Part shown: piece after piece, positions 42,662 through 51,060 of the stretch
Position numbering within the stretch: the stretch's first letter is position 1
Layout: each line of letters starts with the position of its first letter
NCBI RefSeq assembly: GCF_003086775.1
Contig: NZ_CP026001.1
Span: 3,562,125-3,626,124, forward strand
Source: Stenotrophomonas sp. ZAC14D1_NAIMI4_1
GTDB taxonomy: Bacteria > Pseudomonadota > Gammaproteobacteria > Xanthomonadales > Xanthomonadaceae
Length of the DNA stretch: 64,000 nt
Direction of reading: 5' to 3'
The notes under the pieces: generated by a model
Databases searched by the model: none
The model's input: only the letters and a program-made list of their open reading frames with translations
Told to the model about the DNA's origin: nothing
Program-made: the position numbers and the translations under genes

Positions 42662-43549
42662 ATGATCCGACGCTCCTCCATGCTCTCCGCGCCCGTCCGC
42701 CTCACCGCCCTGTTGCTGGTGCTGGTCATCGCCGCCACCGGTTGCCATCGCGGCGCCAAGAAGGGTGATCGCCCCGATGAAGGAACGCCGGTCGAACAAC
42801 TGTACGACAAGAGCCACTCGCTGATGCAGGGCGGCAACTGGAGCGGCGCCGAAGCCAGCTTCCGTCGCCTGGTGGCGCAGTACCCGTATGGCCCGTACAC
42901 CGAGCAGGCGATGATCGAAACCGCCTACGCCCAGTACAAGGCCGGCAAGCACGATGACGCCGTGTCCAGCATCGACCGCTTCATCCGTACCTACCCGACC
43001 CACCGCAACATCGCCTACCTGTACTACCTGCGCGGCCTGGCCAACTCCAACCGCAATACGGTTTTCCTGCGTCGCGTATGGTCCCTGGACCCGAGCCGCC
43101 GCGATCTGTCCACGCCGCACCAGGCGTATTCGGACTTCAACATCGTGGTCGACCGCTACCCGAACAGCCGTTATGCCGCCGATGCGCGCCAGCGGATGAT
43201 CGAGCTGCGTGACGTGTTCGCCCAGCACGAGCTGGACAACGCCCTGTATTACCTGCGTCGCGAGGCCTATGTCTCGGCCGCCGGCCGCGCCAACTACCTG
43301 CTGGAAACCTACCCGCAGAGCGCCTTCCAGTACGACGCCGTGGCGGTGCTGGGCGAGGCCTACACCCACCTGGGCAACAAGACCCTGGCCGACGACGCCC
43401 GTCGCGTGCTGACGCTGAACCAGCCGCAGCACCCGTGGCTGGAAGGCAACTGGCCGAAGTACCCGTGGATGATCCGCAAGCTGAACCCGTTCGCCGGCGA
43501 GAAGTCGGCCAGCACCGGCCAGCGCAACGCGCGGCTGGAAAAGAAGTAA
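42662..43549 (+). CDS. bamD: outer membrane assembly lipoprotein BamD
   Basis: 295 aa from the ATG at 42662. Signal peptide with lipobox IAATGC (lipidated Cys). Five TPR-like repeats follow, including AQYPYGPYTEQAMIETAYAQ, RTYPTHRNIAYLYYLRGLAN and RYPNSRYAADARQRMIEL. Essential part of the BAM complex that folds beta-barrels; it sits on the inner leaflet of the outer membrane and contacts BamA and the C-terminal signal of substrates. The ~25-residue C-terminal basic tail (GEKSASTGQRNARLEKK) exceeds the E. coli form. The ATG choice removes a non-signal leader. A strong terminator follows 2 bp after the stop. Confidence 0.96.
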   Translation: MIRRSSMLSAPVRLTALLLVLVIAATGCHRGAKKGDRPDEGTPVEQLYDKSHSLMQGGNWSGAEASFRRLVAQYPYGPYTEQAMIETAYAQYKAGKHDDAVSSIDRFIRTYPTHRNIAYLYYLRGLANSNRNTVFLRRVWSLDPSRRDLSTPHQAYSDFNIVVDRYPNSRYAADARQRMIELRDVFAQHELDNALYYLRREAYVSAAGRANYLLETYPQSAFQYDAVAVLGEAYTHLGNKTLADDARRVLTLNQPQHPWLEGNWPKYPWMIRKLNPFAGEKSASTGQRNARLEKK

Positions 43550-43551
43550 GA

Positions 43552-43582
43552 AAAAGGGCCCCGCAAGGGGCCCTTTTCTTTT
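43552..43582 (+). terminator. rho-independent terminator of bamD
   Basis: AAAAGGGCCCC-GCAA-GGGGCCCTTTTCTTTT: an 11-bp stem, tetraloop and T tract directly after the stop. Confidence 0.93.
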
Positions 43583-43669
43583 GTAGCTTCAAGCCGAGCA
43601 TTGGCTCGGCTCTACAGTAGATCCACGCCATGCGTGGATGACCCGGTAGCGCCGGGCCATGCCCGGCGA
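43583..43669. repeat. REP cluster between bamD and nadE
   Basis: Three palindromes: GTAGCTTCAAGCCGAGC to CTAC (43583-43615), GTAGATCCACGCCATGCG (43617-43639) and GTAGCGCCGGGCCATGCC (43646-43669). Confidence 0.8.
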
Positions 43670-43676
43670 CCGCCGC

Positions 43677-45311
43677 TCAGCTCTTGTAGCCGTTGCTGAT
43701 CGGGTACCGACGCTCGCGGCCGAACGCCCGGCGCGAAACCTTCGGGCCCGGTGCCGCCTGGTGCCGCTTCCACTCGCTGATGCGCACCAGGCGCAGCACG
43801 CGGTCCACCACGGCCGCGTCATAGCCGGCCGCCACGATCTCCGTGCGCGACTGCTCCTGGTCCACGTAGCGGTACAGGATGCCGTCCAGCACGTCATAGG
43901 CCGGCAGCGAATCCTGGTCCAGCTGGTTGTCGCGCAGCTCGGCCGACGGCGGGCGGCTGATCACCGCCGGCGGGATCACCGGCGCGCCGCCCACGGTGTT
44001 GCGCCACTTGGACAGGCCGAACACCTCCGTCTTGTACAGGTCCTTCAGCGGCGCGTAGCCGCCGCACATGTCACCGTAGATGGTGGCGTAACCGACCGCA
44101 TACTCGCTCTTGTTGCCGGTGGTCAGCAGCAGGCCGCCGAACTTGTTGGCCAGCGCCATCAGGATCACGCCACGGCTGCGCGACTGCAGGTTTTCCTCGG
44201 TCACATCCGGCGTGGTGCCCTCGAACATCGGCGCCAGCGACTCCATCAGGCCCTTGAAGGCAGGCTCGATGGAGACCGCCTCCAGCTTCACGCCCAGTGC
44301 CTGGCACTGCTCGGCCGCCAGGTCGTTGGACAGGCCAGCGGTATAGCGCGACGGCAGGCGCACGGCGGTGACGTTCTCCGCCCCCATCGCGTCGACCGCC
44401 AGGGCCAGCACCAGGGCCGAATCGATGCCGCCGGACAGGCCCAGCCACACCTTCTTGAAACCGTTCTTGCCACAGTAGTCCTGGATGCCGCGGGTCACCG
44501 CGCGCCACGCCAGCGCGTCCATGCTCTCGTCGCCATCGTCCATCCACACATGCGGCAGGAAGCGGCGGGTTTCGCCGTCGTAGTCCACCACCAGCCACTG
44601 GTCGACGAAGGCGGCGGCCGCCGGGTGCACCGTGCCGTCGCCATCGGCCACCACGGAGGCGCCGTCAAACACCAGCGCATCCTGGCCACCGACCACGTTG
44701 AGGTAGGCAATCGCTGCCCCGCTCTCGCGGGTGCGCGCGGCCAGCACGGCGTCACGCTGGGCGTGCTTGCCACGCTCGTACGGCGAAGCGTTGGGGACCA
44801 CCACCAGCTGCGCGCCCTCGCGCACCGTATCGGCCAGCGGCTCGGCGAACCACAGGTCCTCGCAGATCAGCAGGCCGACCGGCACGCCGTTCACGTCGAA
44901 CACGCAGCTGCCGCCGTCCGGATCCACGTCGAAGTAACGGCGCTCGTCGAACACCGCATAGTTGGGCAGCTCGCGCTTGCGGTAGGTGCGCTCGACCAGG
45001 CCGTCGCGCAGCACGCTGGCGGCGTTGTAGACCACCGCACCGGCGGCCTGCGGCCAGCCGACCACGGCCGTGATGCCACGGCAGGCAGCGGCGATGCGGC
45101 CCATCGCCTGTTCGCACTCGTACAGGAAGCCCGGGCGCAGCAGCAGGTCTTCCGGCGGATAGCCGCTGACCGCCAGCTCGGGGAACATCACCAGCTCGGC
45201 GCCGTACTCCTCGCGCGCCTGGCCGATCATCTCGATGATGCGCTCGGTATTGCCGGCGACATCGCCGACCGGGAAATCGAACTGCGCCATCGCGATGCGG
45301 ATCGAAGCCAT
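43677..45311 (-). CDS. nadE: glutamine-dependent NAD+ synthetase
   Basis: 544 aa from the ATG at 45311 (MASIRIAMAQFDFPVGDVAGN). The N-terminal nitrilase-type glutaminase domain (about 1-250) has its Glu in FPELAVSGYPPEDLL, Lys in YRKRELPNY and the nucleophile Cys in LLICEDLWF. The synthetase domain (about 260-540) has the P-loop LGLSGGIDSALVLALAVDAMG and TTGNKSEYAVGYATIYGDMCGGYAPLKDLYKTEVF. Converts nicotinate adenine dinucleotide to NAD+ using ATP and ammonia made from glutamine in the same protein. Full length for the two-domain form. It is monocistronic. Confidence 0.96.
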   Translation of the reverse strand: MASIRIAMAQFDFPVGDVAGNTERIIEMIGQAREEYGAELVMFPELAVSGYPPEDLLLRPGFLYECEQAMGRIAAACRGITAVVGWPQAAGAVVYNAASVLRDGLVERTYRKRELPNYAVFDERRYFDVDPDGGSCVFDVNGVPVGLLICEDLWFAEPLADTVREGAQLVVVPNASPYERGKHAQRDAVLAARTRESGAAIAYLNVVGGQDALVFDGASVVADGDGTVHPAAAAFVDQWLVVDYDGETRRFLPHVWMDDGDESMDALAWRAVTRGIQDYCGKNGFKKVWLGLSGGIDSALVLALAVDAMGAENVTAVRLPSRYTAGLSNDLAAEQCQALGVKLEAVSIEPAFKGLMESLAPMFEGTTPDVTEENLQSRSRGVILMALANKFGGLLLTTGNKSEYAVGYATIYGDMCGGYAPLKDLYKTEVFGLSKWRNTVGGAPVIPPAVISRPPSAELRDNQLDQDSLPAYDVLDGILYRYVDQEQSRTEIVAAGYDAAVVDRVLRLVRISEWKRHQAAPGPKVSRRAFGRERRYPISNGYKS

Positions 45312-45658
45312 GGGGGTTCCAGCCTGTGGTTGCAATTGCACCATTCTAGGCCTTTGGACATGGACCGGTCAGGCCCGATGCATGCGATCCGTCCGCTCCC
45401 AGTCGCGCAGACCTGGATCTCGTTTCCCTGGCGACCAGGCCCTGCCATTACCTCCTCGGATGTCCGAACTGAGGCTATTGACTTTCGCCCTCATCAGTAG
45501 CACTTTCCCATTCACGATAAATTCATGGTGATCCCCTTCGACTGTTCAGATCACCGCGCAAGCTGATTCAAAAAAGGAATTTGGACGTTGCGTCCAGATT
45601 GGCCGGCTCACTCTGTCCGGCTATTGATCGTTGTATCCAATTGGAATGGAGAATCAGG
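45312..45658. other. 347-bp intergenic region ahead of the small-peptide operon
   Basis: It is visibly less GC-rich than the flanks from about 45470 on. TTGACT at 45478-45483 could be a -35 box but has no convincing -10 at 17 bp. No gene or REP is seen. It should contain the divergent promoters of nadE and the operon. Confidence 0.4.
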
Positions 45659-45844
45659 ATGAGTTCTATGGCATTGGATGTCGCAGACTTTGAAGCTGGG
45701 ATGCTGCAGAGGGCCGATGACGCAACGTCGATTGGCACAGCATTTGAAATGGTGAGGAATGGTGCGGTAGCACTGTTCTGCTCGGACTGTTGCGGCAGCA
45801 ACGGCAATGACTGCGTGCCGGAAATCGAGCCGGGCATCAACTGA
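45659..45844 (+). CDS. Cys-rich small protein, candidate precursor peptide
   Basis: 61 aa, ATG at 45659 with GGAG eight bases before it. An upstream in-frame ATG at 45581 lacks a binding site. The N-terminal ~40 residues are acidic to amphipathic (MALDVADFEAGMLQRADDA). The last ~22 are Cys/Gly/Asn-rich: ALFCSDCCGSNGNDCVPEIE, with four Cys in C-x2-CC-x6-C spacing. There is no signal peptide and no Gly-Gly before the tail. A leader/core layout like that of RiPP precursors is visible, but function is inferred. It opens a six-gene operon ending in an exporter-type ABC transporter, and a strong stem-loop follows its stop. No lanthionine, YcaO or radical-SAM enzyme is nearby. Confidence 0.65.
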   Translation: MSSMALDVADFEAGMLQRADDATSIGTAFEMVRNGAVALFCSDCCGSNGNDCVPEIEPGIN

Positions 45845-45852
45845 CGCAGATC

Positions 45853-45880
45853 GAGGGCGAAGGCTGTTGCCTTCGCCCTC
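45853..45880 (+). promoter_or_regulatory. intercistronic stem-loop after the precursor gene
   Basis: GAGGGCGAAGGC-TGTT-GCCTTCGCCCTC: a perfect 12-bp stem with a 4-nt loop, 8 bp after the precursor stop and 22 bp before the next ATG. There is no T tract, so partial termination or RNA stabilisation is likelier than full termination. Confidence 0.75.
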
Positions 45881-45902
45881 GTCATTACCGAGAGCACATT
45901 CC

Positions 45903-46577
45903 ATGGATGGATTCAACGCACCGGAGGAGTTCGAGCGGAGCCTCCATTCCGATACAGGGATCGAACACGCTGGCACCGACGCTCTTGCGCTGGTCCTGCC
46001 ATCCACGCGCGCAGTCTTGACCAGAAGCAGACAGCTCGCAGATGCAGGGCGCCTACGCGTTGTGTGCAACGAGAACAGCCTTGGGTTGAGCGCAAGCGCC
46101 ATAGTACGGCTGGCGCAGTCCGGTCAGCGACCAGCACTCGTCATTTTCTCGGACCAGCTTGTCTCAGCGCACGAAGCAACCCTGCTGATACGGACCTCGC
46201 GCGAAGACATCTACGTTTCGCCGCTCGAAATGATCCTCAATCAACGCTACGGCTATGCACTGTCGTTCTGGGGCATACAGGGCTATTCCATGATCGAGGC
46301 CCATTCGACCGACAGCAGCGCGATCCTGCACGGGATCATCGACCATCTTCACCAGTGCAGCAGCCTGGGGAATCAATGGTTGCTGCGCGAACAACAGTCA
46401 CTGCGCAGGCCGGCGATCAGGACATACAACGCGCGCAGAAAGATCAGGATGTTCCGCTCCGCACTGCTGGCACAGTATCAACCCGACAGTACCGATACCG
46501 AAGTCGAAGCATTGATGGAAGCGATCGATACGCTTGAGGGCGATGTCGTTGATCGACAGGGAAGGCTTGCATGCTGA
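45903..46577 (+). CDS. unknown protein of the small-peptide operon
   Basis: 224 aa, ATG at 45903 (MDGFNAPEEFERSLHSDTGI). No signal peptide or membrane segment. The middle part SASAIVRLAQSGQRPALVIFSDQLVSAHEA and SPLEMILNQRYGYALSFWGIQ recalls the C-terminal half of LpxL-like acyltransferases: a helix, a G.....vvi..DQ loop, then an 'ila.r' helix. It lacks the His motif. The resemblance is weak and by eye only. The C-terminal ~70 residues are helical. The stop overlaps the next start by 7 bp (ATGCTGA), so both are coupled. Its chain ends in Cys because of this overlap. Confidence 0.7.
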   Translation: MDGFNAPEEFERSLHSDTGIEHAGTDALALVLPSTRAVLTRSRQLADAGRLRVVCNENSLGLSASAIVRLAQSGQRPALVIFSDQLVSAHEATLLIRTSREDIYVSPLEMILNQRYGYALSFWGIQGYSMIEAHSTDSSAILHGIIDHLHQCSSLGNQWLLREQQSLRRPAIRTYNARRKIRMFRSALLAQYQPDSTDTEVEALMEAIDTLEGDVVDRQGRLAC

Positions 46578-47584
46578 TTCCACAATTGTTGACTCAACTT
46601 GCCCGTCCCTTGCGCCGCCTTGATCGACGGATTGCCTGGATCGAGTCGATCATCAAAACCCCTCTGACCGACGACGACGAGCACTACCTGCGTATTGCCT
46701 GCGCCGAATCGGGAAATACGAGATTTGGCGAATACTACTACTGGTACCTGCAGAAGCTGTTCGTTGCCAATGTTCTGCGGCGAGGGAACCGGACCGAGTT
46801 CCTGTCTCTGCTCAGTCGCGCCGACCGGTCGGACTACAGCGCATTCGATGAACTGGCACGCACGCCACGCGGGCTTCTGATCGCAGTGCCGCACCATGCC
46901 CACTACATTCTGTCGATCATCATGCTGGCGGAGCGTTTACGGCATGAGCGGAAGACTTTCCTGTTCTATGGAAACCCGGATACCCATCCAGGCAACGAAG
47001 TCTTCGACAGGCTCAACGGCTGGTTCTGGAACGAGGACAACGGTGTTGGTTTCGTCCATGACACCCGCAAAGGCCTCGCAACAGCCATCCGTGAACTGAG
47101 GGCAGGCGCAGCAGTCTTCATCCTGCCTGACGTTTTCAAGGACGAGAACGCCACGTTCCCCATCAGCTTCTGCCAGCGCTCAATGAGCATCATGCTCGGC
47201 ACCGCCGCATTGTCCCGCAGAACTGATGCGCTGATCGTTCCGATGATCTCAACCCCCGTCACGTCGGGCCTGGGCTTCAGGAGCGTTTTCGCACCGCCGT
47301 GCGCAGAGCCGACACCTGCAGCGCAGGGCCAGTCCGAACGCATGCTGCTTGCAGACGATTACCGCGTGATGCGTGGGCTCTTCGCCTTCTATGAACACCA
47401 CATGCAGCATCAGCTGATCTACTGGCAGAACGTACGGCAACACATCGCCCACAACGGCCCTCACCTTGAGGTGCCGAGGTCGGATGTGGCGCGCGTGGCC
47501 GGGCTGCTGGCCCGCGACCCCGACATGCTCGCCCCTACCGCAGTAATTGACCTGAGAAGAGACGCAACGGCACCCACATGCTGA
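46571..47584 (+). CDS. divergent LpxL/HtrB-like lipid acyltransferase
   Basis: 337 aa, ATG at 46571 in the ATGCTGA overlap. The general LPLAT layout is visible: GLLIAVPHHAHYILSIIMLAERL at about 99-121, FLFYGNPDTHPGNEVFDRLN, then LATAIRELRAGAAVFILPDVF, FPISFCQRSMSIMLGTAALS and RRTDALIVPM, as in enzymes that add acyl chains to lipid A. The usual HxxxxD/E is replaced by HHAH without the acidic residue five places on, so catalysis may differ or be lost. The N-terminal helix is only weakly hydrophobic. In a peptide operon it could acylate the peptide or a lipid partner (inference). The end overlaps the next gene by 7 bp. Confidence 0.65.
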   Translation: MLIPQLLTQLARPLRRLDRRIAWIESIIKTPLTDDDEHYLRIACAESGNTRFGEYYYWYLQKLFVANVLRRGNRTEFLSLLSRADRSDYSAFDELARTPRGLLIAVPHHAHYILSIIMLAERLRHERKTFLFYGNPDTHPGNEVFDRLNGWFWNEDNGVGFVHDTRKGLATAIRELRAGAAVFILPDVFKDENATFPISFCQRSMSIMLGTAALSRRTDALIVPMISTPVTSGLGFRSVFAPPCAEPTPAAQGQSERMLLADDYRVMRGLFAFYEHHMQHQLIYWQNVRQHIAHNGPHLEVPRSDVARVAGLLARDPDMLAPTAVIDLRRDATAPTC

Positions 47585-48594
47585 AACAGAAATCACGTCT
47601 TGTGCTCCTCACTGCATTGGCGCTTCCCGCGGCGGGCATCAACTGCGCCACCGCGGCAGACGCCACCGAGCCCCCATTGCGCACTCTTGATACCGTCGTG
47701 GTGTCCGGGGTTGCACCGGGTCCCGGGCTATGGAGAGTCTCACGTGGCGAGCACACACTCTGGATCCTGGGCACGCTCAAGCCCGTGCCATCCTCGATTA
47801 CATGGGATTCGGCAGCGGTGCGAGAGGTGATTGCCGAGGCTCAGACCGTGTTGTGGGAGCCATCCTTCACCTTAGACATCGACACCGGCTGGCTCGGCAA
47901 GCTGTCGCTTGGCTACAGCTACATGAAGGCACAGAACAATCCTGACAATGCGCAACTCAAAGACATTCTGGCACCGGATGTGTACGCGCGTTGGCAGAAG
48001 CTGCGCGACAAGTACCTGGTTGGCCGCAGCAACCTCGAAGGCAAGCGCCCGCTCGCCGCTGCGGATGAGCTGATGTCGGCGGTGATGGCCCAGCGTGGCC
48101 TGAGCAGCAAGGGGGTGGTCGCTCCCGTCATTGTCGCCGAAGTGAAGGCGCGCGGCATCGGACTGCACACACCTCGATATACGCTCAAGCTCTCGCGCCA
48201 GAACGCCGCGCAGATGCTCAAGGCAGTCAGGTCAACGTCGATCGACGACAGCGCCTGCCTGGTGGCAACCATGGATCTTGTGGAAACCGGCATGGATCGC
48301 CTGGTAACCAACGCAAACGCATGGTCTACGGGCGAGACCGCCCGGATCGACGTATCCCTAACCTCGAAACGGGATGAACTATGCACAGACTCGCTCAGCA
48401 ACGCGCCCGCAGCACGTGCTTTTGGCATGCCTGACATCCGCACGGTCGTACGGGAGAAATGGCTTGCGGCCGCAGACAGTGCACTGCAGACCAACGCGAC
48501 GACGCTCGCGGTGCTTCCCATCGCCGACCTGTCCGGCAACGACGGATATATCGATGCGCTGCGTCAGCGCGGATACGAGGTCGAGTCACCTTGA
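47578..48594 (+). CDS. TraB/GumN family protein
   Basis: 338 aa with signal peptide (about 1-27, LVLLTALALPAAGINCATAA). TraB/GumN hallmarks: LDTVVVSGVAPGPGLWRVSRG, HTLWILGTLKPVPSSITWDS, EAQTVLWEP, and a C-terminal LAVLPIADLSGNDGYIDALR (usual wording 'lalvGaaHl.G..gl...L'). Related TIKI proteins are metalloproteases using GT.H and a late His; both His are replaced here (GTLK and PIADL), as in other xanthomonad GumN-like proteins, so a protease role is doubtful. It is periplasmic. Coupled to the acyltransferase by ATGCTGA; the next ATG touches its stop. Confidence 0.85.
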   Translation: MLKQKSRLVLLTALALPAAGINCATAADATEPPLRTLDTVVVSGVAPGPGLWRVSRGEHTLWILGTLKPVPSSITWDSAAVREVIAEAQTVLWEPSFTLDIDTGWLGKLSLGYSYMKAQNNPDNAQLKDILAPDVYARWQKLRDKYLVGRSNLEGKRPLAAADELMSAVMAQRGLSSKGVVAPVIVAEVKARGIGLHTPRYTLKLSRQNAAQMLKAVRSTSIDDSACLVATMDLVETGMDRLVTNANAWSTGETARIDVSLTSKRDELCTDSLSNAPAARAFGMPDIRTVVREKWLAAADSALQTNATTLAVLPIADLSGNDGYIDALRQRGYEVESP

Positions 48595-49182
48595 ATGCCC
48601 TCCCGCAGTGACCGATCGATGTCGCCTCGAGTGGAACGACTATCCGCGCTTTTCCTGGCAACGGCAGCGCAACTGGCCTTGCTGCTCCTGCTGCGCCAGG
48701 TCGCCGACAAGGCACCTGGGAACGGCGGGAATGATGAAGCGAGGGTATCGCTCGTGTTCATCGAGCGCCCTCTCGCGCGGGCGCCCGTTCCTGCTGTCAT
48801 GCCCGGGGCACTGGGAAGGCCCGGCAGGGCTGCCGGCTCGTCGCCGCCTGTTGCATCTGCGGCGCCCCGCAGGCCCGCGCTGGACGTGCTCGATGAAGGA
48901 CACGGACCTGCGATGGCTGTTGCCCATGCACCGCTCGACCTTGCCATTCGTCCAGATGATATCTCGTTCAAGCGCGCTCCCCTGACAAGACCGGCCCAGG
49001 CCGCCTTTCCGGCGCGCGAGCCCACACTGCAGGTGAGAGTCGAGGACAACTCATGGATGGGAAGGTATGCACGCATGGGGCGGAGGATGGCGTGCGCTGA
49101 ACTGCGGCAGGCGCTTGCATCAAACCCCGATAGTGCCGAGGCCATCATCAGGACGATGGAGCAGCGCAATTGCATAAACTAG
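48595..49182 (+). CDS. single-pass membrane protein, unknown
   Basis: 195 aa, ATG immediately after the previous stop (a second ATG at 48619 gives MSPRVERLSALFLATAAQ). One N-terminal TM helix (LSALFLATAAQLALLLLL) is followed by VSLVFIERP, a Pro/Ala/Arg linker of ~60 residues, and a C-terminal helical piece with two Cys (MACAELRQ, MEQRNCIN). Topology resembles TonB-like or secretion-adaptor proteins that span the periplasm, without a recognisable TonB C-domain. It probably works with the ABC transporter 51 bp downstream. Confidence 0.65.
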   Translation: MPSRSDRSMSPRVERLSALFLATAAQLALLLLLRQVADKAPGNGGNDEARVSLVFIERPLARAPVPAVMPGALGRPGRAAGSSPPVASAAPRRPALDVLDEGHGPAMAVAHAPLDLAIRPDDISFKRAPLTRPAQAAFPAREPTLQVRVEDNSWMGRYARMGRRMACAELRQALASNPDSAEAIIRTMEQRNCIN

Positions 49183-49233
49183 CCATCGTCACAGTGCTTC
49201 CTCCCGCAACTGGAACTGACGGGAGCGCCGGGT

Positions 49234-50991
49234 GTGAATAGAGCCCTCGAGAAGGCCATGCCGGTGGCACGCACCCTCCGGCTGCTGGCGAGTCTTTCGC
49301 GCAACCACCTGCCACTCTTGGCGGGGGCATTGACCAGCATCGTGGTTGCAACCACGTTCGCCCTCGCCGTTCCCATCGCGGCACGGGGCAGCCGCGGCCT
49401 GGATCTGAACAGCCTGGAGAAGATCGACAACATTTTCCTGACACTTGCCTTGATCTCAGTGGCGATTGGCGTGGCCACGGCAATGCGGGTCTACTTCATC
49501 AATCGCCTCGCTGACGAAGTAACCAATGACCTGCGGGGACAGCTGTTCTCACGATTGCTCGTCCAGCCGCTGGAGTTCCATCAGCAGCAGCCTTCAACGG
49601 AACTGCTTTCACGATTGACCTCGGATATCGAGCACCTGCGGATAGCCATCGGTGTCAGCTTCTCCGTGGCGGTACGCAGCGGAATCATGCTGGCCGGTGC
49701 GGTCACCATGTTGTTCGTTACCGCCCCCGGCCTGGCGCTGCTGACGATTGCCGCCATCCCATTTGCATCGGTTCCCATCGCCGTGGGCTCCAAGCACCTG
49801 CGGGCCAGCGCGCGCGACTACAATGATCTGCTTGCGCAATCGCGTGTAGTTGCGGCGGAAGCGCTGGGCCACATCAGGGCGGTGAAAGATTTCGCCCGCG
49901 AACCCTTCGAGACAGAGCGCCATGCGGCGACGCTCGATGCCAGCGTCAGCGGAGCTCGTCGGCGCACGACCTGGCAGTCTGTACTGACGGCAATGTCATT
50001 GATCGTGATGCTGCTGGGCATCACCGCTGTGCTATGGACCGGCACCCACAAGGTCATGGACCGGACGCTCTCGGCGGGCCAGCTCGGACAGTTCGCCATG
50101 TATGCTGTGATGTGCGGCATGGCCGCCGCCGCGCTTCTGGACACATGGGGCGCGCTGCAGCGCTCCGCCGGAGCGACTGATCGCATCACCGCATTCGGTG
50201 ACCTGCCACACCATGAGGCGCAGGAAACCAGGCTGGTGCAGGCTCTGCAGGGATGCATCCGATTCGAGAATGTCGATTTCTGGTATGCCGCTGCGCCCGA
50301 CAGACCCGTCCTGCGACGCTTGAACCTGGACATTGCGAAGGGGGAAAAGGTCGCCATCGTAGGCGCATCCGGCGCCGGCAAGAGTACGCTGCTGTCACTG
50401 CTTCTGCGCCTGCATCCCGTGCGGGCGGGAGCCATCTTCATCGACGGCCACGACATCTCCATGTTCCAGCCTGCAAGCATCCGCAACGCTATCGGCACGA
50501 TCTCGCAGGCGCCGGCGATTTTCGGCCGATCAGTGCTTGAGAACATCCGATACGGCAAGCTCGACGCTACCGACGAGGATGTCAGGAACGCCGCAGTGTC
50601 TTCAGGCGCAGATGCCTTCATCAATGAATTGCCCGCTGGCTACGATGAACCCTTAGGCGAACGCGGGGCCCGATTGTCAGGCGGCCAGCAGCAACGGGTA
50701 GCCATTGCACGCGCACTGCTGAAGCAGGCCGATATCCTGCTCCTCGACGAGCCGACTTCAGCGCTCGATTCGCACGCCGAACAGGCGGTACATGACCATG
50801 TTTTCGGAACGGGCGCGGGGCCGACCACCCTGATCGTCGCACACCGCTTGCAGACCATTCTTGCCGCCGACCGAATCGTACTCATTGATGAGGGTGCTGT
50901 TGCCGCCACCGGGTCGCACGAAGAACTGCTGATCCGCAGCGCTCGATACCGCGACCTGATCAGGCCGCAGATGCAGGCCACGGTCGAATAA
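49234..50991 (+). CDS. ABC transporter, fused permease/ATPase (exporter type)
   Basis: 585 aa. Six-TM type 1 exporter domain (about 20-325) with LADEVTNDLRGQLFSRLLVQPLEFHQQ and TSDIEHLR coupling-helix patterns. The ATPase (about 345-580) has Walker A VGASGAGKST, Q-loop ISQAPAIFG, signature RLSGGQQQR, Walker B ILLLDEPTSALD and the H-loop VAHRL. It resembles MsbA/lipid and peptide exporters and lacks the N-terminal C39 peptidase that cuts GG leaders, in line with the precursor lacking a GG site. The ATG at 49234 follows a 51-bp gap after 48595-49182. It is the last gene of the operon. Confidence 0.9.
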   Translation: MNRALEKAMPVARTLRLLASLSRNHLPLLAGALTSIVVATTFALAVPIAARGSRGLDLNSLEKIDNIFLTLALISVAIGVATAMRVYFINRLADEVTNDLRGQLFSRLLVQPLEFHQQQPSTELLSRLTSDIEHLRIAIGVSFSVAVRSGIMLAGAVTMLFVTAPGLALLTIAAIPFASVPIAVGSKHLRASARDYNDLLAQSRVVAAEALGHIRAVKDFAREPFETERHAATLDASVSGARRRTTWQSVLTAMSLIVMLLGITAVLWTGTHKVMDRTLSAGQLGQFAMYAVMCGMAAAALLDTWGALQRSAGATDRITAFGDLPHHEAQETRLVQALQGCIRFENVDFWYAAAPDRPVLRRLNLDIAKGEKVAIVGASGAGKSTLLSLLLRLHPVRAGAIFIDGHDISMFQPASIRNAIGTISQAPAIFGRSVLENIRYGKLDATDEDVRNAAVSSGADAFINELPAGYDEPLGERGARLSGGQQQRVAIARALLKQADILLLDEPTSALDSHAEQAVHDHVFGTGAGPTTLIVAHRLQTILAADRIVLIDEGAVAATGSHEELLIRSARYRDLIRPQMQATVE

Positions 50992-51021
50992 TGGCCACCG
51001 TAGTGGGCCACCCGCAGAACA

Positions 51022-51053
51022 GGAAAGGCCGCCCGGAGGCGGCCTTTCTGTTT
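51022..51053. terminator. bidirectional terminator
   Basis: GAAAGGCCGCC-CGGA-GGCGGCCTTTC: the stem has A- and T-rich ends on both sides. It ends the ABC operon on + and sucD on -. Confidence 0.85.
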
Positions 51054-51060
51054 CACGCAA

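Noticed and set aside
45659..50991. Classical lanthipeptide, lasso peptide or sactipeptide cluster
   Set aside because: No LanM/LanB/LanC, YcaO, lasso cyclase or radical-SAM protein is encoded between nadE and sucD.
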